Part shown: one piece after another, positions 24,113-31,217 of the stretch
Numbering within the stretch: position 1 is the stretch's first letter
Layout of the letters: each line of letters starts with the position of its first letter
NCBI GenBank assembly: GCA_900769945.1
Contig: CAAGIO010000033.1
Coordinates: 1-31,217, forward strand
DNA: 31,217 nucleotides
Reading direction: 5' to 3'
Source: Bacteroidales bacterium
Lineage (GTDB): Bacteria; Bacteroidota; Bacteroidia; Bacteroidales; F082
Position numbers and translations under genes: made by a program
Notes under the pieces: generated by a model
What the model was told of the DNA's origin: nothing
The model's database searches: none
Seen by the model: the letters and a program-made list of their open reading frames with translations, nothing else

Positions 24113-26212
24113 ATGGAGATGAAGAATTTTACCATAACAAAAAGAGATGGTTCCAAGGCTGTTTTCTCATTGGACAAGATAATGAATGCCATAGCAAAAG
24201 CATTTGAAAGTGTAAACGAGCCAATTGACCTCAGCACAATCTCTATGATAATTTGTCAGTTGGAACTGCATGATGACATAACAGTAGAAGAGATTCAAAA
24301 CCAAGTAGAAGTGGCACTCATGAAAGAGGGGCATTATTCTGTAGCCAAGTCATTCATGCTCTACCGCCAAGCACACACCGAGGACCGCGAGACACTCTCA
24401 AAGATGCAGTTCCTCGCCGACTACTGTGAGTCGGTCAATGCAGCCACCGGTTCAAAATACGATTCCAACGCCAACGTGGAGCACAAGAACATAGCCACTC
24501 TCATAGGCGAGCTGCCGAAGTCAAACTTCATACGTCTCAACCGCCGTCTGCTCACCGAACGCATCAAGCGCATGTACGGAAAGGAATTGGCCAACGAATA
24601 CGTTGAGAAACTCACACACCACTTCATCTATAAGAACGATGAGACGAGCCTCGCCAACTACTGCGCCAGCATCACCATGTACCCATGGCTCATCGGCGGC
24701 ACCAAAGCCATAGGCGGCAACTCCACAGCTCCCACCAACCTCAAGAGCTTCTGCGGCGGCTTCATCAACATGGTATTCATGGTTTCAAGCATGCTCTCAG
24801 GAGCCTGCGCCACACCAGAGTTCCTCATGTACATGAACTACTTCATAGGTCTGGAGTATGGCAAAGAATATTGGAAGCACGCAGACGAACAAGCCGACCT
24901 CAGCCTTAAGAAGCGCACGCTTGACAAGATTATCACCGACTACTTTGAGCAGATAGTATATTCGCTCAACCAGCCAACAGGCGCGCGCAACTACCAGTCC
25001 GTCTTCTGGAACATAGCCTACTACGACCGCTACTACTTCGAGAGCATCTTCGGTGACTTCTACTTCCCCGACGGCTCCAAGCCCGACTGGGAAGGCCTCT
25101 CATGGCTTCAGAAACGCTTCATGAAATGGTTCAACAAAGAGCGCACTCGCACCATGCTCACCTTCCCCGTAGAGACCATGGCTCTGCTCACCACACCCGA
25201 AGGAGAGCCTATGGACGAGGAATGGGGCGACTTCACTGCAGAGATGTACTCAGAAGGCCACTCCTTCTTCACATACATGAGCGACAACGCTGACTCCCTC
25301 TCATCATGCTGCCGCCTGCGTAACGAGATAACAGACAACGGCTTCAGCTATACACTCGGAGCCGGAGGTGTTTCAACAGGTTCGAAGAGCGTGCTGACCA
25401 TCAACCTCAACCGATGCATCCAATATGCCGTCAACAACAACATGGATTACCTTGAGTATCTTGAGCAAATTATCGACCTCTGCCATAAGGTGCAGCTCGC
25501 ATACAACGAAAACCTCAAAGAACTACAGTCACACGGCATGCTCCCGCTCTTCGACGCCGGCTACATCAATATATCCCGCCAGTATCTCACCATAGGCATC
25601 AATGGCTTAGTGGAAGCGGCTGAGTTCATGGGACTCAAGATTACTCCAAACGACGACTACAAGAACTTCGTGCAGGGCATACTCGGCCTCATAGAAAAAT
25701 ACAACAAGAAGTACCGCACAAAGGAAGTCATGTTCAACTGCGAGATGATTCCTGCGGAAAATGTGGGAGTGAAGCACGCCAAATGGGACCGAGAAGACGG
25801 ATACTTCGTGCCACGCGACTGCTACAACTCTTACTTCTACATCGTGGAAGACGACTCGCTCACCGTCATCGACAAATTCAAGCTGCATGGCGCACCATAC
25901 ATCGAGCACCTCACCGGCGGCTCTGCCCTCCACATGAACCTCGAGGAGCACCTGAGCAAGCAACAGTACGCACAGCTTCTCCGTGTGGCTGCCAAAGAAG
26001 GATGTAACTACTTCACATTCAACATCCCCAACACCGTCTGCAACGACTGCGGCCACATCGACAAACGATACCTCAAAGAGTGCCCACACTGCCACTCTAA
26101 GAACATCGACTACATGACACGCATCATCGGCTACCTCAAACGCGTGAGCAACTTCTCTAAGCCACGTCAGGAAGAGGCTTCAAGACGCCACTACGCACAG
26201 GGAAAACTGTAA
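24113..26212 (+). CDS. nrdD: Anaerobic ribonucleoside-triphosphate reductase
   Basis: A 699-residue class III ribonucleotide reductase. It makes deoxynucleotides without oxygen through a glycyl radical. The N-terminal ATP-cone (about 1-95, ITKRDGSKAVFSLDKI) sets overall activity by binding ATP or dATP. The core contains the active-site cysteine region SLSSCCRLRNEI. Near the end are two CxxC pairs (Cys643, 646, 657, 660 in CNDCGHID and CPHCHS) that bind zinc. The glycyl-radical motif RIIGY follows, with Gly673 as radical site. The start ATG at 24113 or the ATG two codons later are equally possible. nrdG follows 45 bases downstream. Presence without an aerobic enzyme here fits a strict or facultative anaerobe. 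Confidence 0.96.
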   Translation: MEMKNFTITKRDGSKAVFSLDKIMNAIAKAFESVNEPIDLSTISMIICQLELHDDITVEEIQNQVEVALMKEGHYSVAKSFMLYRQAHTEDRETLSKMQFLADYCESVNAATGSKYDSNANVEHKNIATLIGELPKSNFIRLNRRLLTERIKRMYGKELANEYVEKLTHHFIYKNDETSLANYCASITMYPWLIGGTKAIGGNSTAPTNLKSFCGGFINMVFMVSSMLSGACATPEFLMYMNYFIGLEYGKEYWKHADEQADLSLKKRTLDKIITDYFEQIVYSLNQPTGARNYQSVFWNIAYYDRYYFESIFGDFYFPDGSKPDWEGLSWLQKRFMKWFNKERTRTMLTFPVETMALLTTPEGEPMDEEWGDFTAEMYSEGHSFFTYMSDNADSLSSCCRLRNEITDNGFSYTLGAGGVSTGSKSVLTINLNRCIQYAVNNNMDYLEYLEQIIDLCHKVQLAYNENLKELQSHGMLPLFDAGYINISRQYLTIGINGLVEAAEFMGLKITPNDDYKNFVQGILGLIEKYNKKYRTKEVMFNCEMIPAENVGVKHAKWDREDGYFVPRDCYNSYFYIVEDDSLTVIDKFKLHGAPYIEHLTGGSALHMNLEEHLSKQQYAQLLRVAAKEGCNYFTFNIPNTVCNDCGHIDKRYLKECPHCHSKNIDYMTRIIGYLKRVSNFSKPRQEEASRRHYAQGKL

Positions 26213-26257
26213 AGAAAGGAAACTTTGAAAGATTGTTTACAGGACATAATCCGAAGC

Positions 26258-26725
26258 ATGAAATACGTCAACTCCTCAATAGTTTTTCAAGAGATACCTG
26301 ACGAAGTCACTCTCGCCATCAACATATCCAACTGTCCTTGCCGCTGCCCCGGTTGCCACAGCTCATATCTTTGGGCGGACACGGGCAGCGAGCTCACGAC
26401 AGACACCATCGACAGCTTCATGAAGGAATACGGCAGCGACATCACATGCATAGCATTCATGGGAGGCGATGCCGAGCCGAAAACGATAGACATGCTCTCC
26501 GCCTATATCCACCGCACCTACCCTGCCATTAAGACGGCATGGTATAGCGGACGCACGCAGCTCTCCCCTCACATCGACAAATCTAACCTCGACTACTACA
26601 AACTCGGACCGTATCTCCGCCACCTCGGACCACTCAACTCCCCCACCACCAACCAGCGCCTCTACCGCAAGACAGAAGGCGAGGCATGGGAGGACATCAC
26701 CCGGCGACTGCAAAAGGCACAGTAG
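26258..26725 (+). CDS. nrdG: Anaerobic ribonucleotide reductase activating protein (radical SAM)
   Basis: A 155-residue radical SAM activase that installs the glycyl radical on NrdD using S-adenosylmethionine and a [4Fe-4S] cluster. The cluster motif CxxxCxxC is seen as CPCRCPGC (Cys29, 33, 36 of this start), after SIVFQEIPDEVTLAINISN. A glycine-rich FMGGDAEP, binding SAM, follows. I chose the ATG at 26258, giving the usual length; an in-frame TTG at 26225 would add 11 residues not typical of the family. Co-transcribed with nrdD. Confidence 0.93.
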   Translation: MKYVNSSIVFQEIPDEVTLAINISNCPCRCPGCHSSYLWADTGSELTTDTIDSFMKEYGSDITCIAFMGGDAEPKTIDMLSAYIHRTYPAIKTAWYSGRTQLSPHIDKSNLDYYKLGPYLRHLGPLNSPTTNQRLYRKTEGEAWEDITRRLQKAQ

Positions 26726-26750
26726 CAACGTTTATAGGTGCTTTTTTCTT
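26712..26750 (+). terminator. Probable intrinsic terminator of nrdDG
   Basis: AAAAGGCAC (26712-26720) can pair with GTGCTTTTT (26738-26746) with one G-U pair, and the right arm runs into a T-rich stretch (TTTTTTCTTT). The left arm overlaps the end of nrdG. Confidence 0.45.
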
Positions 26751-26890
26751 TAATCTAACGTTGACGAAACAGAAATACCTCTTAAAGAAAGCCTGCCCTG
26801 ACTTCATCACTATTTTGCTCCATATAAAAATCATCAATGATAATCAATATGTTAGAAGAGTTATTTGGGTAAATTGGGGCGACACAAGCC

Positions 26891-27680
26891 ATGTTTTTCG
26901 CACCATTGAAGATTCTTTATAGCAAGAAAACCAATAGCTCGATTACGATTCGTGTCGTTGCGCAGAGCAAAGCACATGAGAAGTTCACCGAAGTGAAGAA
27001 GTTAAGAGTGGCAAAGTAGAAACATGAAGTCGATAAGATGTACGTGAAGCTCAGTTGCTGTTACGCACCCATGACTGACAACAAGAACTTGAATTCGATG
27101 ACCGCAAAGGAGAGGAAGTATAGGAGACAGAACGTTGTATTGGAAACATCGACAGCGTGTTGTTGGTCAAAGACATTCAACTTCTGCCCAAACAAGTCAA
27201 TGACAGCATCGGTGTCAACCGGATTGCCGAGGAGGCTCTGCGTCATTTGGTAATCGCAAAAGTATCTCAACCCAATAGCAAACCTGACACTGTCGATTAT
27301 CTCAAGTAATATCACGTCGAGGATTTTTATCTCAACCATATCTACCGCTACATGGACAAGTCACACAACACCCACAAGGAATTTGCACAGCATACCTGCG
27401 CAAAGCATACCCGGAAACTGTTAGGAGGCAAGAGTGGTATGATGTTTTAAGATGTTACGAGCTTTGCTTTGAGACATGGGGACACATTGAGCAAGGTGGG
27501 CTTGTCAAAAGATGGCACGACGGCTGAGCCGCAGTATCGGTCTGCTTGTGCCAGAAGGAGGCTGTCCTTTTCTATACTCTCCGTTCAACGGTAGCCGACA
27601 CGAGAGTCTCACCTTGATACGATGATAGAAGGCTTAAATCAACTATTCAATCAGGGTATAGACTTAATTGTGAGACATTC
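26891..27680 (+). pseudogene. Broken 5' half of an IS1634-family (DDE) transposase
   Basis: Three frames on the plus strand give a transposase-like reading in the expected order. From ATG 26891: LYSKKTNSSITIRVVAQS, then a stop at 27017. From 27142 in another frame: DSVLLVKDIQLLPKQVN, EEALRHLVIAKVSQPNSKP and TVDYLK, then a stop at 27307. The same frame continues with YHVEDFYLNHIYRYMDKS, KHTRKLLGGKSGMMF, a stop, and LSKVGLSKDGTTAEPQ. Further shifts give GLLVPEGG and TMIEGLNQLFNQGIDLIV. These match the order of N-terminal, central and first-DDE regions of IS1634-type transposases as I know them. At least two internal stops and several shifts exist and the 3' half is gone. No terminal inverted repeats found. 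It is an old remnant between nrdG and rlmN. Confidence 0.75.
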
Positions 27681-27687
27681 GCAACTA

Positions 27688-28701
27688 TCAGATATTTTTC
27701 TCCTTCGTTGAGAGCAGTCCGCAGGCAGCGTCGATGTCTTGTCCGCGGGAGGCGCGAATAGTGGCTATGATGCCTTTGGCGTTCAGTCTGTCGCGGAAGC
27801 TGACCATATCATCTAACGAAGGGCTTGCCAGCGGGACGTCAGGAATGGAGTGGAAACGAATAAGGTTGACGCGGCAACGGAGGCTCCCAAGCTGTCGGGC
27901 GAGCTCTTTGATATGTTCCGATGTGTCGTTAAGTCCTTTAAAAACAATATACTCGAACGACACCCTACGCTGTCCGCTCCAGTCGTGTTGCCTTATCGCA
28001 TGGATGACTTCCCGTATCGGATAGGTCTTCTCTATCGGCATAATCTTAGCTCTCTCATCATGAAACGGGCTGTGCAGGCTGACGGCGAGGTTACATCTCG
28101 ACTCATTGATGAAACGTTTCATGTTAGGGATAAGGCCAGATGTAGAGACAGTGAAACGTGTTGGACTCATGGCGAGTCCCCATTCGGAAGTCATCACATC
28201 AAGAGCCTTCATTATGGCGTCGTAATTATCCATCGGCTCGCCCATTCCCATAAAGACAAAATTGGTAAGGTTCTCAAACTCAGGTAGATGCAGTATCTGG
28301 TTAAGGATGTCGCCAGCAGAGAGGTTTCCCTCGAAACCCTGTTTGCCCGTCTGACAGAAGAGGCAGTTCATCTTGCAGCCCACCTGACACGACACACACA
28401 ACGTAGCGCGTTCTCTCTCAGGGATATACGCCGCCTCGACAAAGCCTCTGCCTGCCGGAAACAGATATTTCTTCGTACCGTCTCTCGACTCCTGCACATT
28501 AACAAAGTCACGGTAACCAACCTCATAATTCTCAGAGAGCAGCTGCCTCGTGCCCTTCGACAAGTTCGTCATCTCATCAAAAGTGGTGACACGTTTGCGA
28601 TAAATCCAGTCAACAAGCTGTTTTGCCGTGAACTTAGGAAGGTTATGTTCCAAAACCAACTCCTGAAGCTCAGCGTATGTCATTCCAAGTAAAGACTTCA
28701 T
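27688..28701 (-). CDS. rlmN: Dual-specificity 23S rRNA/tRNA adenine-C2 methyltransferase RlmN
   Basis: A 337-residue radical SAM enzyme that methylates C2 of A2503 in 23S rRNA (and A37 of some tRNAs). It carries the CxxxCxxC cluster motif (Cys109, 113, 116 in VGCKMNCLFCQTG), then FVFMGMGEPMDN, STSGLIPNM and LAVSLHSPFHDERAKIMP. The methyl-carrying cysteine near the end is Cys327 in GQDIDAACGLL, and its partner cysteine is Cys116 or Cys109 as usual in the family. The N-terminal helical domain (ELQELVLEHNLPKFTAKQLVDWIYRK) is complete. A long leader of about 145 bases with a palindrome and a 20-codon ORF lies upstream. The transposase remnant abuts its 3' end. Confidence 0.95.
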   Translation of the reverse strand: MKSLLGMTYAELQELVLEHNLPKFTAKQLVDWIYRKRVTTFDEMTNLSKGTRQLLSENYEVGYRDFVNVQESRDGTKKYLFPAGRGFVEAAYIPERERATLCVSCQVGCKMNCLFCQTGKQGFEGNLSAGDILNQILHLPEFENLTNFVFMGMGEPMDNYDAIMKALDVMTSEWGLAMSPTRFTVSTSGLIPNMKRFINESRCNLAVSLHSPFHDERAKIMPIEKTYPIREVIHAIRQHDWSGQRRVSFEYIVFKGLNDTSEHIKELARQLGSLRCRVNLIRFHSIPDVPLASPSLDDMVSFRDRLNAKGIIATIRASRGQDIDAACGLLSTKEKNI

Positions 28702-28776
28702 ATTAAGAAGATTTTTTTATTCTAAAGAAATAAATATTCAGATGCCACTTATCTTAATAAATTGATTACCAATTAT

Positions 28777-28839
28777 TTATATCATATCCAGAAAGAATAT
28801 CATCAGTGACAGGCATAATCTGGAATGATGTCGCGACAT
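28777..28839 (-). other. Possible 20-codon leader ORF of rlmN
   Basis: ATG at 28839 opens a 20-codon frame (MSRHHSRLCLSLMIFFLDMI, TAA). It starts about 8 bases after the predicted RNA start and ends 75 bases before rlmN. Its start codon lies within the palindrome. Chance is quite possible; no homologue is known to me. Confidence 0.2.
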
Positions 28840-28840
28840 C
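28827..28840. promoter_or_regulatory. 14-base perfect palindrome, possible operator
   Basis: GATGTCGCGACATC is its own reverse complement. It sits just after the predicted rlmN RNA start (about 28847), a common place for a repressor site. The GC-rich core stands out in an AT-rich stretch. The binding protein is unknown. Confidence 0.35.
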
Positions 28841-28853
28841 TTTTTTGCGCTTG

Positions 28854-28861
28854 CAAAGTTA
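28854..28861 (-). promoter_or_regulatory. Putative -7 box of rlmN
   Basis: On the minus strand TAACTTTG followed by C is a full -7 match, about 150 bases before the rlmN ATG. The -33 is not clear. The remainder of the gap up to the endonuclease gene (28862-29171) is AT-rich; a 62-codon plus-strand frame there (28922-29110) shows no recognisable features. Confidence 0.5.
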
Positions 28862-29171
28862 AGAAAAACAAAGACACCTAATGTAGGAAAAGGCTCAAAA
28901 ATATCTTCACAATGCAATCTATTGATTGTCAATACAATAGATATTCTATTCACAATGATAGAAAAACATTTCAAAAATAAGTTGCAAAACCATTGCTATA
29001 TGAGAGACAAAGTCGGGTCAACCATATCTTCTTCAAAAGACGAGTCAGAAGCAAAAGAAATTCTAAAGTATCTTATGTTAAAGAGCATTTTCTTCGTTAG
29101 AAATCAATAAGATAGGGATTAATTTTCACACAAATACCAACGATTTGATTATCTATGTTATTAGTATCACT

Positions 29172-29870
29172 TTATTGTTTTAATCGTTCAATCTCTTTTC
29201 TAATTTCGTCAACGACTTCTTTGTTGGCGATTTCTTTGTCTAAACTAAACACGACAAAAACTTTGCCACCGAACTTTTCAGTAAAATCGGCAAAACTCGC
29301 TTTCATGCGTTCTGTAAGAGAATACGAGCCGAAGTTAGCTTTTGCTGTAATAGGTTTAATTTGAATGCCCAAGGCATTATTACCAATCCTTGCGATATAG
29401 TCAATGTCACCGGCGTGGTCTAATTCTGGGTCGGTCTCTTCAAAAATCAGTTCAGGGAATAACTTTGCCAGTCCGTCGTTGACAACCGATTTTTCGCGCA
29501 AATAGCCATCGTATGTGCGGTTAATTGTCAAGTTGTAGATGTAATCAATGCAGTCTTGCCTTGTCAGCTGTTTGAATGCTTCTTCCCATTCAGGTACAAC
29601 GACTTCTGTGATCTTGCAGTAAAGGCGTTCGCCAAGTTCAGAAAGGCTTTCACGTGTGATTTTGAATGAGTTTTTACCATCAGTTGTGGCGTTCTCAAAA
29701 TACCATTGTTCCCATTCTTGAATGGTTTGAGGTTGACACTCTCGAATTAATGCCATTACTGCACCTACTTTATTAGGGCGTGATAGTTGATACGTCTGAC
29801 AAGCATAGTTCAACACGCGTTCTTTTTTGCCAAAATCAAGAGAGTATCTTTTTGTTTCTTCTTTCGCCAT
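29172..29870 (-). CDS. MjaI-family type II restriction endonuclease
   Basis: A 232-residue endonuclease. Family-like blocks: PQTIQEWEQWYFEN, LGERLYCKITEVVVPEWEEA, QDCIDYIYNLTINRTYDGYL, then the probable catalytic core GDIDYIARIGNNALGIQIKP followed by FTEKFGGKVFVVFSL. The core reads as a PD-(D/E)xK fold variant with Asp155 or Asp157 and QxK (Gln170, Lys172) in place of ExK. The founding member MjaI cuts CTAG, so CTAG is the expected target; this is inferred from the family. It begins 3 bases after the methyltransferase stop codon, the normal modification-before-restriction order. The strong scarcity of CTAG in the window agrees. Confidence 0.85.
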   Translation of the reverse strand: MAKEETKRYSLDFGKKERVLNYACQTYQLSRPNKVGAVMALIRECQPQTIQEWEQWYFENATTDGKNSFKITRESLSELGERLYCKITEVVVPEWEEAFKQLTRQDCIDYIYNLTINRTYDGYLREKSVVNDGLAKLFPELIFEETDPELDHAGDIDYIARIGNNALGIQIKPITAKANFGSYSLTERMKASFADFTEKFGGKVFVVFSLDKEIANKEVVDEIRKEIERLKQ

Positions 29871-29872
29871 AA

Positions 29873-31147
29873 TTATAGATTAAGAAATTTGTTTTTATAC
29901 TTATAATCAATGCTTTCGTCAACCAATGCCAATTTGTTTTTGATCAAGTGAGCGTTAATAAAAGTCTTGTTTTCTAAATACATATACACCATCAGATGAT
30001 TATCGCTGTCGTATTTAACTTCATCGTAGGTTAGGAATACTTTCTTACCTTTGAACTTTGATAACAAATAGTCGGTTGCCATTCCATTAACCGAAGGATT
30101 TTGCTTAACACCTATCAGCCTGACTGTCAGATTATTATTCAACAATATCAGTTCAGGTGACACAACATCTTTCACGCTGAACAACTCCACACGTTTGGAG
30201 CTGCTATCTTTGTCTATTTTAGAGCCGAATTGCAGTTTCTTCACATCAACTTTTTTGTCGGTTTTATGTGCATCTACAAAGTAATAAGGCAATCTGCTGA
30301 TTTCTTCTTCAATATCTATAATAATATTTTGTTTTTTGAAATCAATATTAAAAGAGTCTATAAGGCTATTTGAGCCTATTCGTTCTTTTATAATAGGAAT
30401 ATAATCGGGATTAATTTCATAACCAACGGAGTTTCGACCTAACATTCTCGCTACTGATGCCGTTGTGCCACTTCCCATAAAAGGGTCCAATATTGTCTCT
30501 TGTGGGAAAGAGAACATTTTTATCAATCGTTTAGGCAACTCTTCTGGAAACATAGCCAAGTGCTTATCTTGCTTTACACCATTGAAGAGCCAGTGCCCAC
30601 TAAAATAAGTATTCCATTCTTCGTTTGTCATTGCCGATTGTGCTTTCTGTTCCGCAGTTGGTTTTGGGGCATTGCCATGTTTTTTGAAGATAAGAATGTA
30701 TTCAAAATCAAGTTTGACAATACCATTACGGGGATATGGGAAACTTCCCATAACAGCCCCACCGCCCGTAGTGTTCATTGTTGTTGCCTTTTGCCAAATA
30801 ATCTGCCCCATAAAATCAAAACCGATATTTTCACAAAATCGAATAATCTCAGAATGAATAGGAATGACCTTGTATCTACCATAATATACAGAACGTGCAA
30901 ATTGGTCGCCAATATTGACACAAAGTCGGCAGCCATCATGCAGAACTCGGTGGCATTCTTTCCAAACTAAATTCAAATTATTGACATACTGCTCGTATGT
31001 GTCATTGAAACCAATTTGATTTTCAACTCCGTAATCTTTAAGTTGCCAATATGGTGGTGATGTTATTATCAGATGAATGCTCTTGTCCTGCAAATCGTTC
31101 ATCTTTCGGCTGTCACCATTGATGATAACATGTTGAGTATTAGTCAT
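29873..31147 (-). CDS. N4-cytosine-type DNA methyltransferase with SNase-like C-terminal domain
   Basis: A 424-residue modification enzyme from ATG 31147. The N-terminal catalytic part has TSPPYW (29-34), the motif IV form used by N4-cytosine enzymes, and the SAM-binding motif DPFMGSGTT (221-229) after it, so the order is of the beta class. A linker (about 260-325) leads to a C-terminal part (about 329-424) that reads like a staphylococcal-nuclease/thermonuclease fold: LTVRLIGVK, FKGKKVFLTYDEV, HLMVYMYLENKTFINAHLI, KYKNKFL. Its catalytic positions look lost: the Arg is kept (343), but the aligned Asp, Glu and second Arg positions are Lys348, Pro351 and His384. An in-frame ATG at 31180 lies 2 bases from the -7 box, so the start at 31147 is preferred. 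The partner endonuclease follows. Confidence 0.85.
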   Translation of the reverse strand: MTNTQHVIINGDSRKMNDLQDKSIHLIITSPPYWQLKDYGVENQIGFNDTYEQYVNNLNLVWKECHRVLHDGCRLCVNIGDQFARSVYYGRYKVIPIHSEIIRFCENIGFDFMGQIIWQKATTMNTTGGGAVMGSFPYPRNGIVKLDFEYILIFKKHGNAPKPTAEQKAQSAMTNEEWNTYFSGHWLFNGVKQDKHLAMFPEELPKRLIKMFSFPQETILDPFMGSGTTASVARMLGRNSVGYEINPDYIPIIKERIGSNSLIDSFNIDFKKQNIIIDIEEEISRLPYYFVDAHKTDKKVDVKKLQFGSKIDKDSSSKRVELFSVKDVVSPELILLNNNLTVRLIGVKQNPSVNGMATDYLLSKFKGKKVFLTYDEVKYDSDNHLMVYMYLENKTFINAHLIKNKLALVDESIDYKYKNKFLNL

Positions 31148-31181
31148 TTGTCTTTTATGGTATTTTGATAAATCATTCATG

Positions 31182-31189
31182 CAAAGATA
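31182..31189 (-). promoter_or_regulatory. -7 box of the restriction-modification operon
   Basis: On the minus strand TATCTTTG followed by C lies directly before an in-frame ATG at 31180. RNA would start near 31175, so that ATG would be untranscribed and translation should begin at 31147. Confidence 0.6.
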
Positions 31190-31217
31190 CTAAAAATCTT
31201 GCTATCATCTCGTTTAT

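Noticed and set aside
26686..26922. 78-codon frame after nrdG
   Set aside because: Runs through the end of nrdG, the terminator and the transposase remnant; not protein-like.
28922..29110. 62-codon plus-strand frame between rlmN and the endonuclease gene
   Set aside because: No promoter or start context and no recognisable sequence; AT-rich gap can produce it by chance.

Overview
The window looks like a chromosomal segment of a Bacteroidales (phylum Bacteroidota) bacterium, probably an anaerobic gut or rumen type. The evidence is Bacteroidota-style gene content (LptD of the Bacteroidota family, an OstA-like protein, MltC-like transglycosylase, AsmA-like giant, PEGA/formylglycine-enzyme-like protein), oxygen-independent nrdDG, fermentation genes ptb-buk, and repeated Bacteroidota promoter boxes of the form TAnnTTTG, in the best case with TTTG 19 bases upstream. 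Family or genus cannot be fixed from this sequence.

Left part (1-13100) is mostly cell-envelope work. A secreted PEGA-repeat/FGE-domain protein runs off the left edge. Next comes an amidase-MlaD pair, then lptD in the opposite direction, a lytic transglycosylase overlapping ridA, a small lipoprotein, a terminator, a 1086-residue AsmA-like protein and a MauE/DoxX-like membrane protein carrying a thioredoxin-like end. A tRNA-Ala(GGC) with its own promoter and terminator closes the block. An OstA-like (LptA-type) gene lies just beyond it on the same strand as the tRNA.

The middle (14700-22600, minus strand) is a catabolic or fermentative cluster: methylcrotonyl-CoA carboxylase beta, methylglutaconyl-CoA hydratase, methylcrotonyl-CoA carboxylase alpha, an acyl-CoA dehydrogenase, phosphate butyryltransferase and butyrate kinase. 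Together they can connect HMG-CoA and isovaleryl-CoA with an ATP-yielding acyl-phosphate exit. HMG-CoA lyase is not in the cluster, so the direction of flux is open.

The right part (22600-31217) holds a BacNav-like voltage-gated channel, a 680-base gap with a decayed ORF, nrdD-nrdG, a broken IS1634-type transposase, rlmN with a possible regulatory leader, and a restriction-modification pair. That pair is an MjaI-family endonuclease with an N4-cytosine-type methyltransferase. The methyltransferase appears to carry a degenerate staphylococcal-nuclease-like domain at its C-terminus. By eye I find only one CTAG in the whole window, which fits a CTAG-targeting system of the MjaI type.

I found no CRISPR array, rRNA, intact insertion sequence or prophage.
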